Source: DATDIC01 sp963764525 (GTDB lineage Bacteria; Pseudomonadota; Alphaproteobacteria; Acetobacterales; Acetobacteraceae). Taken from it: DNA of 64,000 nucleotides. The notes under the pieces were generated by a model, which was not told where the DNA came from, did not search any database, and saw only the letters and a list, made by a program, of their open reading frames with translations. The translations under genes were made by a program, and so were the position numbers. The DNA lies in the NCBI GenBank assembly GCA_963764525.1, contig CAVXTC010000010.1:124001-188000 (forward strand). The letters are read 5' to 3'. Shown here piece after piece: positions 16,913 to 25,432 of this stretch; the stretch's first letter is position 1; every line of letters starts with the position of its first letter.

Positions 16913-17188
16913 GCGGACAAGTTGCCCCTGCTCTCGGCAGCACGGATTGCACCGAGGCGCTTTCCGGCTATATTGCTGGCTATAGCGGAAGCCGGCCATG
17001 AGCAACACATCCCAGAAGCGCGCCCTCAAGAACTATCGCAATCGCCTTAATCAGCGCGGCATGGCTCGCTTTGAGGTTCTTGGTCTCGATGCCGATCGCG
17101 AACTGATCCGGTCGCTGGCACGACGGCTTGCCGCGAACGACAGCGATGCGACGCGGATACGTGCCACATTAAGCCGGACCATTGCCGG
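16913..17188. repeat. Duplicated vapB-like locus, copy 2 (complete)
   Basis: Counterpart of 14979-15208 in the same orientation, about 1.9 kb away. This copy keeps the full antitoxin gene and its upstream region and is followed by the toxin gene. Confidence 0.85.
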
Positions 17189-17300
17189 CGAGCCGCCAAA
17201 GAAAGGCGGTATCGTCGCCGCGCTGCGGCGTTCGCCTCTGGTCGGCGCGGAGCTGAACGTTGGCCGCCCGGTCACGCCCGGTCGCAAGATTGACCTGTGA
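16998..17300 (+). CDS. VapB-type antitoxin
   Basis: About 100 residues. The N-terminal part KNYRNRLNQRGMARFEVLGL and DADRELIRSLARRLA probably binds DNA. The tail EPPKKGGIVAALRRSPLVGA resembles toxin-neutralising tails next to PIN toxins. The stop overlaps the next start in a GTGA junction, so the pair is translationally coupled. The assignment as antitoxin rests on size and on the coupled PIN gene. Such pairs usually repress their own promoter; the upstream region is what was duplicated at 14979. Confidence 0.75.
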   Translation: MSNTSQKRALKNYRNRLNQRGMARFEVLGLDADRELIRSLARRLAANDSDATRIRATLSRTIAGEPPKKGGIVAALRRSPLVGAELNVGRPVTPGRKIDL

Positions 17301-17728
17301 CCCGCTACGTCCTCGACACTAATATCATCAGCAACGTTACCGAATTGGTTCCGTCCGAAGCACTTGTCGTCTGGATGGCTGACCGACCCGACGAAGACCT
17401 GTTCATCGCGTCGCTGACGGTTGCCGAGATAAAACGCGGCCTGTTGGAGAAGCCAGCCGGTAAGAAGCGCCGCGACCTGGAGAGTTGGTTCGCCGGACCA
17501 GAGGGACCGCATGCACTGTTCGCCGGCCGCATACTTCCCTTCGATGAGACGGCCGGCCTGATTTGGGCTCGGCTGATGGCGGAGGGCACAGTGATGGGGC
17601 GATCACGCAGCGCGCTGGACATGATCATCGCGGCGGTCGCCGAGGCAAACGATTGCGTCGTGGTGACTGATAACGAAAAGGAGTTCGCCGGAGTGAAGAT
17701 CGTCAATCCGTTGCGGACTGCGAGCTGA
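17297..17728 (+). CDS. VapC-type PIN-domain toxin
   Basis: A 143-residue PIN ribonuclease. The acidic residues that bind metal are all visible: YVLDTNIISN (Asp), ASLTVAEIKRG (Glu), SALDMIIAAVAEAN (Asp) and VVVTDNEKEF (Asp). VapC toxins typically cut tRNA or rRNA and are held inactive by the adjacent antitoxin. GTG start overlapping the antitoxin stop. Both genes look intact, so this is the working copy. Confidence 0.88.
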   Translation: MTRYVLDTNIISNVTELVPSEALVVWMADRPDEDLFIASLTVAEIKRGLLEKPAGKKRRDLESWFAGPEGPHALFAGRILPFDETAGLIWARLMAEGTVMGRSRSALDMIIAAVAEANDCVVVTDNEKEFAGVKIVNPLRTAS

Positions 17729-17813
17729 GACGGAAAGACCGCGAGCTCTACCCATCACCAGTCATACCAACCGGCAAAAAGACTGACCAGTGGCCGGCTG
17801 GACGCAGTCTTCC

Positions 17814-17903
17814 AGCGTCATGGCCCGCGAAGGCCGGCCATCCACGGTTTACTTTGATGCCATCAGCGAAGTCGTGGATGCCCGGCCTTCGCCGGGCATG
17901 ACG
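17814..17903. repeat. Large imperfect inverted repeat
   Basis: Arms of about 31 bases, containing GTCATGGCCCGCGAAGGCC on the left and GGCCTTCGCCGGGCATGAC on the right, flank a 26-base loop. They include the matching outer blocks GGCCATCCACG and CGTGGATGCC. It lies between the VapC stop and the convergent peptidase and may terminate both. The GC-rich, mobile-looking design suggests a dispersed repeat family. Confidence 0.7.
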
Positions 17904-18018
17904 GCGTTGGACAACGCTGCGTCCCTTTGATGGGTCAATATCAACGCCTCCTGGTAGCACCTGATTGCCTCTCCGTGCCGCAGGCCGTTCCCTGATACTC
18001 GCCATACCCGGGCGTTCG

Positions 18019-19146
18019 TCAAATGACGAAGATCTCCTCGTTGTCGAAAGCATCAGACAGCAGCACTGGGCCATGATCGGTGATCGCGATCAGGTCTTCC
18101 ATGTGCAGGCCCTTCTGCCCGACCCAGCGCACCCGCGTCTCCACGGTGGAAACCATGCCGGGTTCATAGGGGATATCCTCGAACGGGCTGATCATCGGGC
18201 GCTCATGGCCTTCCAGACCGATGCTGTGACCGTTATGGGCGTAGGGGAAGGGCAGGCCGTGCTTGTCGTGCAGCCTGGTCGCGGCGTCGAACAGCTCCCG
18301 CCCGGTGTTGCCGGGACGCAGCATATCGATGATGGCGTGGTGGATTTCCCGCAGGCGCTTCCAGGTATCGGCCTCTTCCGCAGTCGGCTTGCCGAGTTTG
18401 GCGGTGCGGCCGACGTTGGACAGATAATCGTCGTAGTGACCGCCTGAATCGGCCTTGATGATGTCACCGTTCTGCACGCGATAATCGCTCGGCGGCGCGT
18501 GCGGGAAGCCGGTGTTGGGGCCGGCGTTGATGTGATTGAATGCGACGTCCTGTGCTCCGGACAACAGGATGTGGTCAGAAAGCCGCCGCATCAGGCTCCA
18601 TTCGTCCTCGCCGACCGTCACCGACGCATACGTCGCCAGCATCGCTTTCGCGGTGCCACGAAACCCTTTGGTGAGCAGGTCCCGCTCGCGATCCGTCTTG
18701 CGCATGCGCACGCGGCGAAACAGGTCGTCGCAGGAGTCCAGTCGCAGGTTCGGCAGAGCCGTGGCAAGCTGGCCGGTATAGCGCGCGGCAAGGTAGTCAA
18801 GTTCGCAACCGATTTGGCTACCGGCGAGGCCGAGCTCCGACAGGACATCCGCGACGACACGCATCGGCGCGGTTACGAATTCCTTGTAGGAGCGGATGTC
18901 GGTGACCCAGCTTTCTTGCCGGATGTAACCTTCCTCGACCTGGCACAGGACGAAGACCGGATCGCGTCCCTTGGCCCAGATCACCAGCGCCAGCCGATCC
19001 CGAATGCTGCGCTGTGTGGAGATCATGGCGTCGCCGGCGTAGCGGACATTCTCCGGCGACGCCGCGATGATGGCATCGAACGGGCTGGCGTCGATTGCCG
19101 CCCTGAGTCCCCTCAGGTCTCCAACGGCATCTTCCGATGATTTCAT
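18019..19146 (-). CDS. M24-family metallopeptidase (Xaa-Pro aminopeptidase-like)
   Basis: A creatinase/prolidase-type enzyme of about 375 residues. The dinuclear-metal ligands are visible: IIKADSGGHYDDY (two Asp), HNGHSIGLEGHE (His), STVETRVRW (Glu) and LHMEDLIAI (Glu). The N-terminal domain, SPENVRYAGDAMISTQRSIR, is the usual non-catalytic half. Start taken at the ATG 19146 (MKSSEDAVGDL); an upstream frame to 19215 has no protein character. Substrates could be Xaa-Pro peptides or related amides. Confidence 0.85.
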   Translation of the reverse strand: MKSSEDAVGDLRGLRAAIDASPFDAIIAASPENVRYAGDAMISTQRSIRDRLALVIWAKGRDPVFVLCQVEEGYIRQESWVTDIRSYKEFVTAPMRVVADVLSELGLAGSQIGCELDYLAARYTGQLATALPNLRLDSCDDLFRRVRMRKTDRERDLLTKGFRGTAKAMLATYASVTVGEDEWSLMRRLSDHILLSGAQDVAFNHINAGPNTGFPHAPPSDYRVQNGDIIKADSGGHYDDYLSNVGRTAKLGKPTAEEADTWKRLREIHHAIIDMLRPGNTGRELFDAATRLHDKHGLPFPYAHNGHSIGLEGHERPMISPFEDIPYEPGMVSTVETRVRWVGQKGLHMEDLIAITDHGPVLLSDAFDNEEIFVI

Positions 19147-19472
19147 GCGGCCGTTCCTTGCGCGGTCATGGTGGGTGCTTATCGAGCGATGCTGCGCCTC
19201 GAACCATCCTGACAACCGCCAGGCGTGGAAGTTTCACACCGAGTGCGCCGAGGACCACGGAAGGCCACGAAGCAGCACCCTGGGGTTTCACGCAGACAGC
19301 ATCGACAGGTCTTCGTGGCCCTCCGTGCATCCTTCGTGGTTCTCCGTGTGAACGCTTCTTCGGGCCCCGCGTCGCGAGAGAAAGGTTTTCGCGCTCATCG
19401 TCATACCGGAACGACAAGCCGGCTCGCCCAAACCACGTTGGTCCTTGGGGTTTGCCACTATCAACCGCTGCC
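19147..19472. other. Gap carrying short dispersed repeats
   Basis: No gene. The phrases TTCGTGGCCCTCCGTG and TTCGTGGTTCTCCGTG recur within about 30 bases, and the first occurs again near 40535. These look like a small noncoding repeat family. Confidence 0.5.
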
Positions 19473-20414
19473 TCACCCCCGGCTGCACGCCGCCCCGCCC
19501 AGCACGCAGAAACTCGCGCAATGCGGATGGTTCAGCGCCACCGGCCCGGCCGCCTCGGCCAGCGTGCGGCCCAGTTCGAATTGTTTGTCGTAGGCCAGCA
19601 AGGTGCAGGCCAGCACGGCCGGCGCATCGGCGCCGCGCCGCTTCACCACCATCCGTGAGCTGGCGCACATCACGCTGTCCGGGGACTTGCCCAGGATGCC
19701 CCAGCACGCCTCGGTGATTTCAGGCACGTCACGCGTGGCGTCCATCTCCGGGAACAGCATCAGGCGCACCGGGTCGAAGGCATCGACCGGCACGTTCAGT
19801 TGCGCGAACAACCGGGCGAAACCGGCACGGATCTCCGCCTCCGCCTCGCCGCCGAATCGGCGGCCGGCGACGTCGATGGAAAACCCGTTGCGCGCCAGCC
19901 AGACCAGCCCGTCGATCGCCGGCCCCCAGGCGCGCCGGCCGCGCTCGGCTTCATGCACCGCCGGGTCGTAGTGATCGATCGAAACGCGGATGGTCAGCCG
20001 CGCACCGTACGCCTCATGCAGCGCCAGCAGAGGCGCCCGCAGCTTGCGCATCGGTTTCATTGCATTGGTCAGCACCAGGGCACGGAAGCCACGCGCCAGC
20101 ACGGTATCCAACATCCCGATGATATCGGGGTTCATGAACGGCTCGCCGCCGGTGAAGCCGATCAGGCGTGTGGGCAGGTTTTCGCGGGCGATTTCGTCCA
20201 AATAGAGGCGCACATCGTCACCGGTCAGATAAACCAGCCGATCGTTGCGTGGGGAAGATTCGATGTAGCAGGTGCGGCAGGTCAGGTTGCACAGCGTGCC
20301 GGTGTTGAACCACAGCGTCTCCAACGCCCGCAGGGCCACGTGCGCGCGCCGCTCACCGGCGGCGGTCAGCGCCGGGTCGCGGAATTTGGCGGCGTGGATC
20401 GGCGCGGCGTCCAT
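19473..20414 (-). CDS. Radical SAM protein of unknown substrate
   Basis: About 313 residues. The iron-sulfur motif CNLTCRTCYIES matches CxxxCxxC, followed by the GGEPFMNPDI motif that contacts S-adenosylmethionine. Near the C-terminus additional cysteines appear (VLACTLLAYDK, HCASFCVLGGAACSRG), as in proteins with an auxiliary cluster. It abuts the enoyl-CoA hydratase gene on the same strand (its start is next to that gene's stop), so the two are probably coexpressed. The substrate is unknown. Confidence 0.85.
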   Translation of the reverse strand: MDAAPIHAAKFRDPALTAAGERRAHVALRALETLWFNTGTLCNLTCRTCYIESSPRNDRLVYLTGDDVRLYLDEIARENLPTRLIGFTGGEPFMNPDIIGMLDTVLARGFRALVLTNAMKPMRKLRAPLLALHEAYGARLTIRVSIDHYDPAVHEAERGRRAWGPAIDGLVWLARNGFSIDVAGRRFGGEAEAEIRAGFARLFAQLNVPVDAFDPVRLMLFPEMDATRDVPEITEACWGILGKSPDSVMCASSRMVVKRRGADAPAVLACTLLAYDKQFELGRTLAEAAGPVALNHPHCASFCVLGGAACSRG

Positions 20415-21203
20415 TCAGCTTCCCCGGAACACCGGCCGGCGCTTTTCCAGGAAGGACTGCGTCGCCTCCCGGTAATCCTCGCTGGCGGCCGCCCGCGCCT
20501 GCGCCGCAGCGATCTCGGCCAGGCGTTGCGGCACCTCATTGCGGGCGATCGCCTCCAGCACCAGCTTCGAGCCGCGCTGTGACAACGGCGCGCGCTGCGC
20601 CAGGTCGCGCGCCAGAGCGATGGCGCCGGGCAACGCACCCTGTTCGCTCATGACATCCACCAGCCCCATTTCGCGGCAGCGGGCGGACGGGAAGATGTTG
20701 CCGGAATATAGCACCAGTTTTGCCCTGGGCAGCCCCACCGTGCGCGTCAGCAGTTCGGTATCCAGCACGCTGTAGACGATGCCCCGTTTGGCGGCCGGGA
20801 TGCCCATCTGCGTGGTGGCATCGCCGACACGCAGGTCGCACGCCAGCGCCAGACCGCAGCCGCCGCCCACGCAATAGCCCTGCGCCGCGGCGATGGTGGG
20901 GTGCGGCAGGTCGCGGATCGCCAGCGTCGCGCGGTGCCCGGCCTCATTGTAGGCCTTTGCCGTCGCGGCGTCGGAGCGCATCTCGGGGAACTCCGAAATG
21001 TCGGCCCCGGCGGAGAAGTGCCCCTCGGCGCCGGTCAGGATCACCACCCGCACATCGCCGCTGTCGGCGAAGCCGGTGAACACGTCGCCGAGCCCGCGCC
21101 ACATGGCAAACGAGATGGCGTTTCGCTTGGCCGGCCGGTTCAGCGTGACAACGACGATCCCCGCCGCGTCCCGCTCGACCAGGATGTCATCCGTCGCACC
21201 CAT
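20415..21203 (-). CDS. Enoyl-CoA hydratase/isomerase family protein
   Basis: A crotonase-fold protein of 262 residues. The oxyanion-hole motifs are HFSAGADISEF and QGYCVGGGCGLALACDLRVG. The N-terminus VVTLNRPAKRNAISFAM and the C-terminal helix RRPVFRGS are typical. It could hydrate enoyl-CoAs or act on another acyl-CoA. It lies upstream of the radical SAM gene on the same strand and is divergent from a CoA-transferase gene, so shared regulation of acyl-CoA metabolism is plausible. Confidence 0.88.
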   Translation of the reverse strand: MGATDDILVERDAAGIVVVTLNRPAKRNAISFAMWRGLGDVFTGFADSGDVRVVILTGAEGHFSAGADISEFPEMRSDAATAKAYNEAGHRATLAIRDLPHPTIAAAQGYCVGGGCGLALACDLRVGDATTQMGIPAAKRGIVYSVLDTELLTRTVGLPRAKLVLYSGNIFPSARCREMGLVDVMSEQGALPGAIALARDLAQRAPLSQRGSKLVLEAIARNEVPQRLAEIAAAQARAAASEDYREATQSFLEKRRPVFRGS

Positions 21204-21286
21204 CGCCGCTACCTTTGATTAATGCGGCGACCATGCCATCACCCCCGAACGTCGCCAAGCCGCCGGAGACAGGACGGAGACAGGAC

Positions 21287-22408
21287 ATGGTCGGATCGCT
21301 GGACGCCCTGCGCGTGCTGGACCTCACCAGCAACCTGTCGGGACCTTATTGCTGCATGATGCTGGCCGATCACGGCGCCGACGTGATCAAGATCGAGCAG
21401 CCCGGCAAGGGTGATGCGGCGCGCGGCATGCCACCGTTCGTCAACGGCGAGAGCGCGCCTTTCATGATCTGGAACCGCAACAAGCGATCGGTGGTGATGG
21501 ACCTGAAAGCCGACCGGGAGCGCTTCCTGGCGCTGGCCGACAGCGCTGACATGGTGGTTGAAAATTTCCGCCCCGGGGTGCTCGACCGGCTCGGCATCGG
21601 CTGGGACGTGCTGCGCGCGCGCAACCCACCGCTGATCCTGGGCTCGATCTCGGGCTTCGGGCAGACCGGGCCGGATGCGAAGCGCGGCGGCTACGACCTG
21701 ATCGCCCAGGCCATGTCGGGCCTCATGAGCATCAACGGCCCCGAGGATGGGCCGCCGTTCCGCCTGCCGATCGCCATATCAGACGTGACCGCCGGCATGT
21801 TCCTGGGCTTCGGGCTGCTGGCGGCGTTGGAGGCGCGGCATCGCACGGGGAGCGGCCAGCATGTGGAAACCTCATTGCTGGAAGCCGCCATCTCGCTGTG
21901 CGTCTATGAGGCGGCGCACTGCTTCGCCACAGACACGCCTCCGCCGCGCATGGGGCAGCAGCATCGCGGCAGTTCACCCTATCAGGTGTTTCAGACGGCA
22001 GACGGGTGGATCACCATCGGTGCGTCGCAACAGCACTTCTTCGCGGCGCTGTGCGAAATACTCGGCACGCCGGAACTGCTTGCCGATCCGCGCTTTGCCG
22101 GCGTGGCCGAGCGGGTCGCACACAATCGGGACCTGGTCGCTGTGCTGGCGGGAAAGCTGCGCGACGCGCCGTCCGCGCACTGGCTCGCCGCGCTGCAAGC
22201 TGCCGGCATTCCGGCCGGACCGGTGCGGCAATTCGACAAGGTGTTCGCCGACCCTCATGTGCTGGCGCGCGGGATGGTGGTCGAGACCGCGCACCCCGTC
22301 ACCGGACGGTTCCGCACGCTGGGCGTGCCGGTCAAGCTGTCGGAAACACCGGGCTCGGTGCGTCGCCCGCCCCCGCTTCTGGGCGAACACACCGAGAGTT
22401 CCTGGTAG
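21287..22408 (+). CDS. CaiB/BaiF-family (class III) CoA-transferase
   Basis: A formyl-CoA transferase-type enzyme of about 373 residues. It opens with LDALRVLDLTSNLSGPYCCM and continues ADHGADVIKIEQPGKGD, followed by RNKRSVVMDLK, NFRPGVLDRLG and ISGFGQTGPDAKRGGYDLIA. The catalytic aspartate of the family lies in RGGYDLIAQ. The start at 21287 follows GGAGACAGGAC; the frame opens earlier at 21215 but without a ribosome site. Moves CoA between carboxylic acids; the substrate is unknown. Confidence 0.88.
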   Translation: MVGSLDALRVLDLTSNLSGPYCCMMLADHGADVIKIEQPGKGDAARGMPPFVNGESAPFMIWNRNKRSVVMDLKADRERFLALADSADMVVENFRPGVLDRLGIGWDVLRARNPPLILGSISGFGQTGPDAKRGGYDLIAQAMSGLMSINGPEDGPPFRLPIAISDVTAGMFLGFGLLAALEARHRTGSGQHVETSLLEAAISLCVYEAAHCFATDTPPPRMGQQHRGSSPYQVFQTADGWITIGASQQHFFAALCEILGTPELLADPRFAGVAERVAHNRDLVAVLAGKLRDAPSAHWLAALQAAGIPAGPVRQFDKVFADPHVLARGMVVETAHPVTGRFRTLGVPVKLSETPGSVRRPPPLLGEHTESSW

Positions 22409-22417
22409 CGTGACCGG

Positions 22418-23023
22418 TCAGCGCGTTACGGTCCCGTTGCTGCCGTTATCGGCGCCGCTGTTTCCGTTATAGGCGCCGCGGTTGCCATTGTCGGTGTTGT
22501 TGCCGTTCCAGCCCTGGCCGTTGGCGCCGCTTTGCTGATCGGGCGCCGCCGTCAGGGCGGTGACGGAGTTCGGCGAGATCATCATCACCACTGGATTGCC
22601 GTCCCGGTCGCGCGCGTGCACCACGAACGAGCGTGGGGTGATCTGGATGTTAGTGAAGCCGCCCTGGGTCAGGCTCTGGTGGATTCGACGGCTCAGGTCG
22701 GCGGTCGAAGTACCTTGGTCGTTCATGCCCTGGTTTTGTGTGCTCCACTGGTCGTTACCGCCCTGCCAAGCGGAGCCGCTGCGCCTCTGGGCGTTTTGCC
22801 ACGGATTGCTTTGGCTGTAGGTCTGGCCAGTTCCGCCGCTGGAGCTTTGGCCGTTATAGCTTTGGCCGGTCGCTTGGTTGTTGTTCTGACCATTGTAGGA
22901 TTGCTGGCCGTTGTAGGATTGCTGGCCGTTATTGGATTGCTGGCCGTTGTCGCCGCTGGCGGCAATCGCGGGCAACGCGAAACCCACTGCCATGGCAGCG
23001 GTCGCGATCAGAAGTCTGTTCAT
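22418..23023 (-). CDS. Hypothetical exported Q/N/G-rich protein with short repeats
   Basis: Signal peptide MNRLLIATAAMAVGFALPAI followed by a low-complexity region with SNNGQQSYNGQQSYNGQ-type repeats. A compact region then reads LSRRIHQSLTQGGFTNIQIT and RDRDGNPVVMMISPN, reminiscent of a small beta-alpha domain. The tail returns to N/G-rich sequence (AYNGNSGADNGSNG). Likely secreted or periplasmic. Repeats of this kind easily change in number. Confidence 0.7.
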   Translation of the reverse strand: MNRLLIATAAMAVGFALPAIAASGDNGQQSNNGQQSYNGQQSYNGQNNNQATGQSYNGQSSSGGTGQTYSQSNPWQNAQRRSGSAWQGGNDQWSTQNQGMNDQGTSTADLSRRIHQSLTQGGFTNIQITPRSFVVHARDRDGNPVVMMISPNSVTALTAAPDQQSGANGQGWNGNNTDNGNRGAYNGNSGADNGSNGTVTR

Positions 23024-23256
23024 GCCTGATCTCCCTTGCGCCGATACTGGCGCGAACCGCTAACAGGGGCAGGCGCTCCGGGTTGCACCCGCCGGAGTGG
23101 GCCGCCGCTTGCCTCAATGCAGACCCGTGCGACCACTCTTGTGAACCCCCGGGCGAACCATGACCGGTGGTTCGGCGTTCCGGTCACGGTCGGCGCGAGG
23201 TCGTGCCGCACGTCGCCCCCGTGTGGGGGCGCAGATCGGAAGAGAAGGAACGCTTC

Positions 23257-23439
23257 ATGGACAAGGATCGCGTTGAAGGCATGGGCAAACAGGTCAAGGG
23301 CGCCGTGAAGGACGCTACCGGTAAAGTGACCGGAGACCAGAAAATGCAGTCCGAGGGCAAGGCCGACAAGGCTGAGGGCAAAGTGCAGAACGCCGTCGGC
23401 GGCGCCAAGGACGCCGTACGGGAGAACACCTCCCGCTAG
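23257..23439 (+). CDS. CsbD-family stress protein
   Basis: A 60-residue CsbD-like protein: MDKDRVEGMGKQVKGAVKDA, TGKVTGDQKMQSEGKADKAE and GKVQNAVGGAKDAVRENTSR. The KG-AVKD-TGK pattern is diagnostic. CsbD-like proteins accumulate under general stress; the molecular role is unclear. The ATG at 23257 is preceded by GGAACGCTTC. A hairpin at 23462-23493 follows. Confidence 0.9.
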   Translation: MDKDRVEGMGKQVKGAVKDATGKVTGDQKMQSEGKADKAEGKVQNAVGGAKDAVRENTSR

Positions 23440-23461
23440 AACGCCTCAAGGTAGCAGTGCT

Positions 23462-23493
23462 GGCGGCCTCTTCCGTGCGCGGGAGAGGTCGCC
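23462..23493 (+). terminator. Hairpin after csbD-like gene
   Basis: Arms GGCGGCCTCTTCC and GGGAGAGGTCGCC (two mismatches) around a six-base loop, 23 bases past the CsbD stop and before the convergent GH15 gene. Confidence 0.6.
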
Positions 23494-23529
23494 GGGCCGC
23501 GAACTGTCAGTCACCGCGCCGGTTTCGGG

Positions 23530-25290
23530 TCACCCTCCCGCCCGCTCCAGTACCGGCCCGGAAAGGCCGAGAGCGGTATTGACCAGCGCCAGGTGGCTCA
23601 ATGCCTGGGGATAATTGCCGCAAAGTCGCTGGGCGCCCACATGGTATTCTTCCGACAACAAGCCGAGGTCGCTCCGGACAGCCAGCACGCGTTCAAGCGT
23701 TGCACCGGCTTCGGCATTCCTTCCCTGCATGGACAGGCAATCGGCAAGCCAGCAGGTGCATGGCAAGAAGGCGCCCTCCTTGGGTGATTGGCTGTGCCGG
23801 CGCACCAGTCCGTCATTTGTAAGTTCGCGTGCGATGGCTGCAATTGTAGCGGCGATCCGTTGGTCGTCGACCGGCAGAAAGCCGACGGGCGCCATGAGCA
23901 GGAGGCCGGCATCCAGGTGGCGACTGCCGTAGTGCTGGACGAAGTGACCTCGCGTGCGGTCATAGCCCTTGGTGCAGACTTCATCGTGGATTTTCGCGCG
24001 CACGGCGGCGAGTTGCAGGCGAAGTGCGTGATCGTCTGTTGCGCCGACACCGCGAAGAAACCGGTCCACGCCCACCCAGGCCATGACCTTCGAATAGACG
24101 TAATGGTGCGGCTCGCCACGGGATTCCCAAAGACCCTGGCCGGGCTCCGTCCAGGAGCTCTCTAGCCGCTCCACCAAGGCTTGCTCCAGCGCAAACCCCT
24201 GCGGCGGACGCGGAATGCCGGCGCGATCCAACAGGTTCATGGCCTCGATCAGCTCGCCGCTGACATCGAGTTGCTGTTGAGCCGCCGCCGCGTTGCCCAC
24301 GCGAACCGGCCGTGCCCCTGCATAGCCCGGCAGCCAGGGCACTTCCCACTCCGGGACGTGCCGGCCACCATCGACGCGATACATGATCCGCAGCCTGTCA
24401 GGGCTGCCGGCGATGGCGCGCAGCATCCAGTCACGCCAAGCGGTCGCTTCCTCTCGGTAGCCGGCGTTCAGGAGCGCGCCCACGGTGAATGTGGCGTCGC
24501 GCAACCAGCAATAACGGTAATCCCAGTTGGCGCCGCCGCCTGTGACTTCCGGCAATGACGTGGTCGATGCCGCGATCTGTCCGCCGCTCGGGTGATGGAT
24601 CAGTGCTTTCAGCGTGAGCAGCGAACGCATGACCGGCTCGCGCCAGCGTGTCGGCTTGTCGAAGCGTCTCGCCCAGGCGGCCCACCAAGCCTCGGTTGCG
24701 GCCAGCGCGACATCGGCCTCGGGCGCCGCCGGGAGGCGCTTGTCGGAAGGTCCCCAGGCCAGCGTGAAGACCAGGCGCTGTCCGGCCGACACGGTGAAAT
24801 CCGCCGTCACCCGGCCGTTGAGCACTCGCACCGGGACGGCGGCGCGGAATGCCACCTGATCGGGACCGACCGTGGCGACGATCGCATCGCCCCGCGCCTC
24901 GATCCACGGCAGGACCGAGCCGTAGTCGAAGCGGAGAGCGAGATCCAACCTCAGTGGCACCTGCCCGCGCAGGCCCTCAACGATGCGCAGGATCGCCGGA
25001 TCCCCATCGCGCAGCGGCATGAAATCGATCAGCCTGACTGCATTGCCGCCGCGGGCGAATTCGGTCTGCAGTACCAGCGTGTCGCCGCGATAATGCCGTT
25101 CGCTGCGCCAGCCGTCGAACGCCGGGCCGATACGCCAAGTGCCATGCTGGTCCGTCCCAAGCAGGGCGGCGAAGCAGGCGTCACTGTCGAAGCGCGGCCA
25201 GCACAGCCAATCGATCGCACCGTCGCGGCTGACGAGAGCCGCGGTCTCTCCGTCGCCGATCAGCGCATAGTCCTCAAGCGGGCAGGTCAT
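23530..25290 (-). CDS. Glycoside hydrolase family 15 protein
   Basis: A GH15 glucoamylase/trehalase-like enzyme of about 586 residues from MTCPLEDYALIGDGETAALV. Conserved blocks are LVSRDGAIDWLCWPRFDSDA, GGANWDYRYCWLRDATFTVG, PWLPGYAGARPVRVGNAAAA, HHYVYSKVMAWVGVDR and LGLLSEEYHVGAQRLCGN. The glutamates after GLW and in SEEY are the expected catalytic pair. No signal peptide, so cytoplasmic; related proteins hydrolyse trehalose or maltodextrins. I chose 25290 over the upstream frame to 25410, which is arginine-rich shadow. Confidence 0.88.
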   Translation of the reverse strand: MTCPLEDYALIGDGETAALVSRDGAIDWLCWPRFDSDACFAALLGTDQHGTWRIGPAFDGWRSERHYRGDTLVLQTEFARGGNAVRLIDFMPLRDGDPAILRIVEGLRGQVPLRLDLALRFDYGSVLPWIEARGDAIVATVGPDQVAFRAAVPVRVLNGRVTADFTVSAGQRLVFTLAWGPSDKRLPAAPEADVALAATEAWWAAWARRFDKPTRWREPVMRSLLTLKALIHHPSGGQIAASTTSLPEVTGGGANWDYRYCWLRDATFTVGALLNAGYREEATAWRDWMLRAIAGSPDRLRIMYRVDGGRHVPEWEVPWLPGYAGARPVRVGNAAAAQQQLDVSGELIEAMNLLDRAGIPRPPQGFALEQALVERLESSWTEPGQGLWESRGEPHHYVYSKVMAWVGVDRFLRGVGATDDHALRLQLAAVRAKIHDEVCTKGYDRTRGHFVQHYGSRHLDAGLLLMAPVGFLPVDDQRIAATIAAIARELTNDGLVRRHSQSPKEGAFLPCTCWLADCLSMQGRNAEAGATLERVLAVRSDLGLLSEEYHVGAQRLCGNYPQALSHLALVNTALGLSGPVLERAGG

Positions 25291-25432
25291 CGCGGGAAGA
25301 TAACGCCCGCACCATCGCTCGACGCGGCGCTGACGCGGACGTGTCCGCTCAGGCGATCCGGGATCGATCAGCTTCTGGCGAGGCCGCACGACCGGCCGAC
25401 GACCGGGCACGCCGGTTTGGGCCAGCAGAGCC

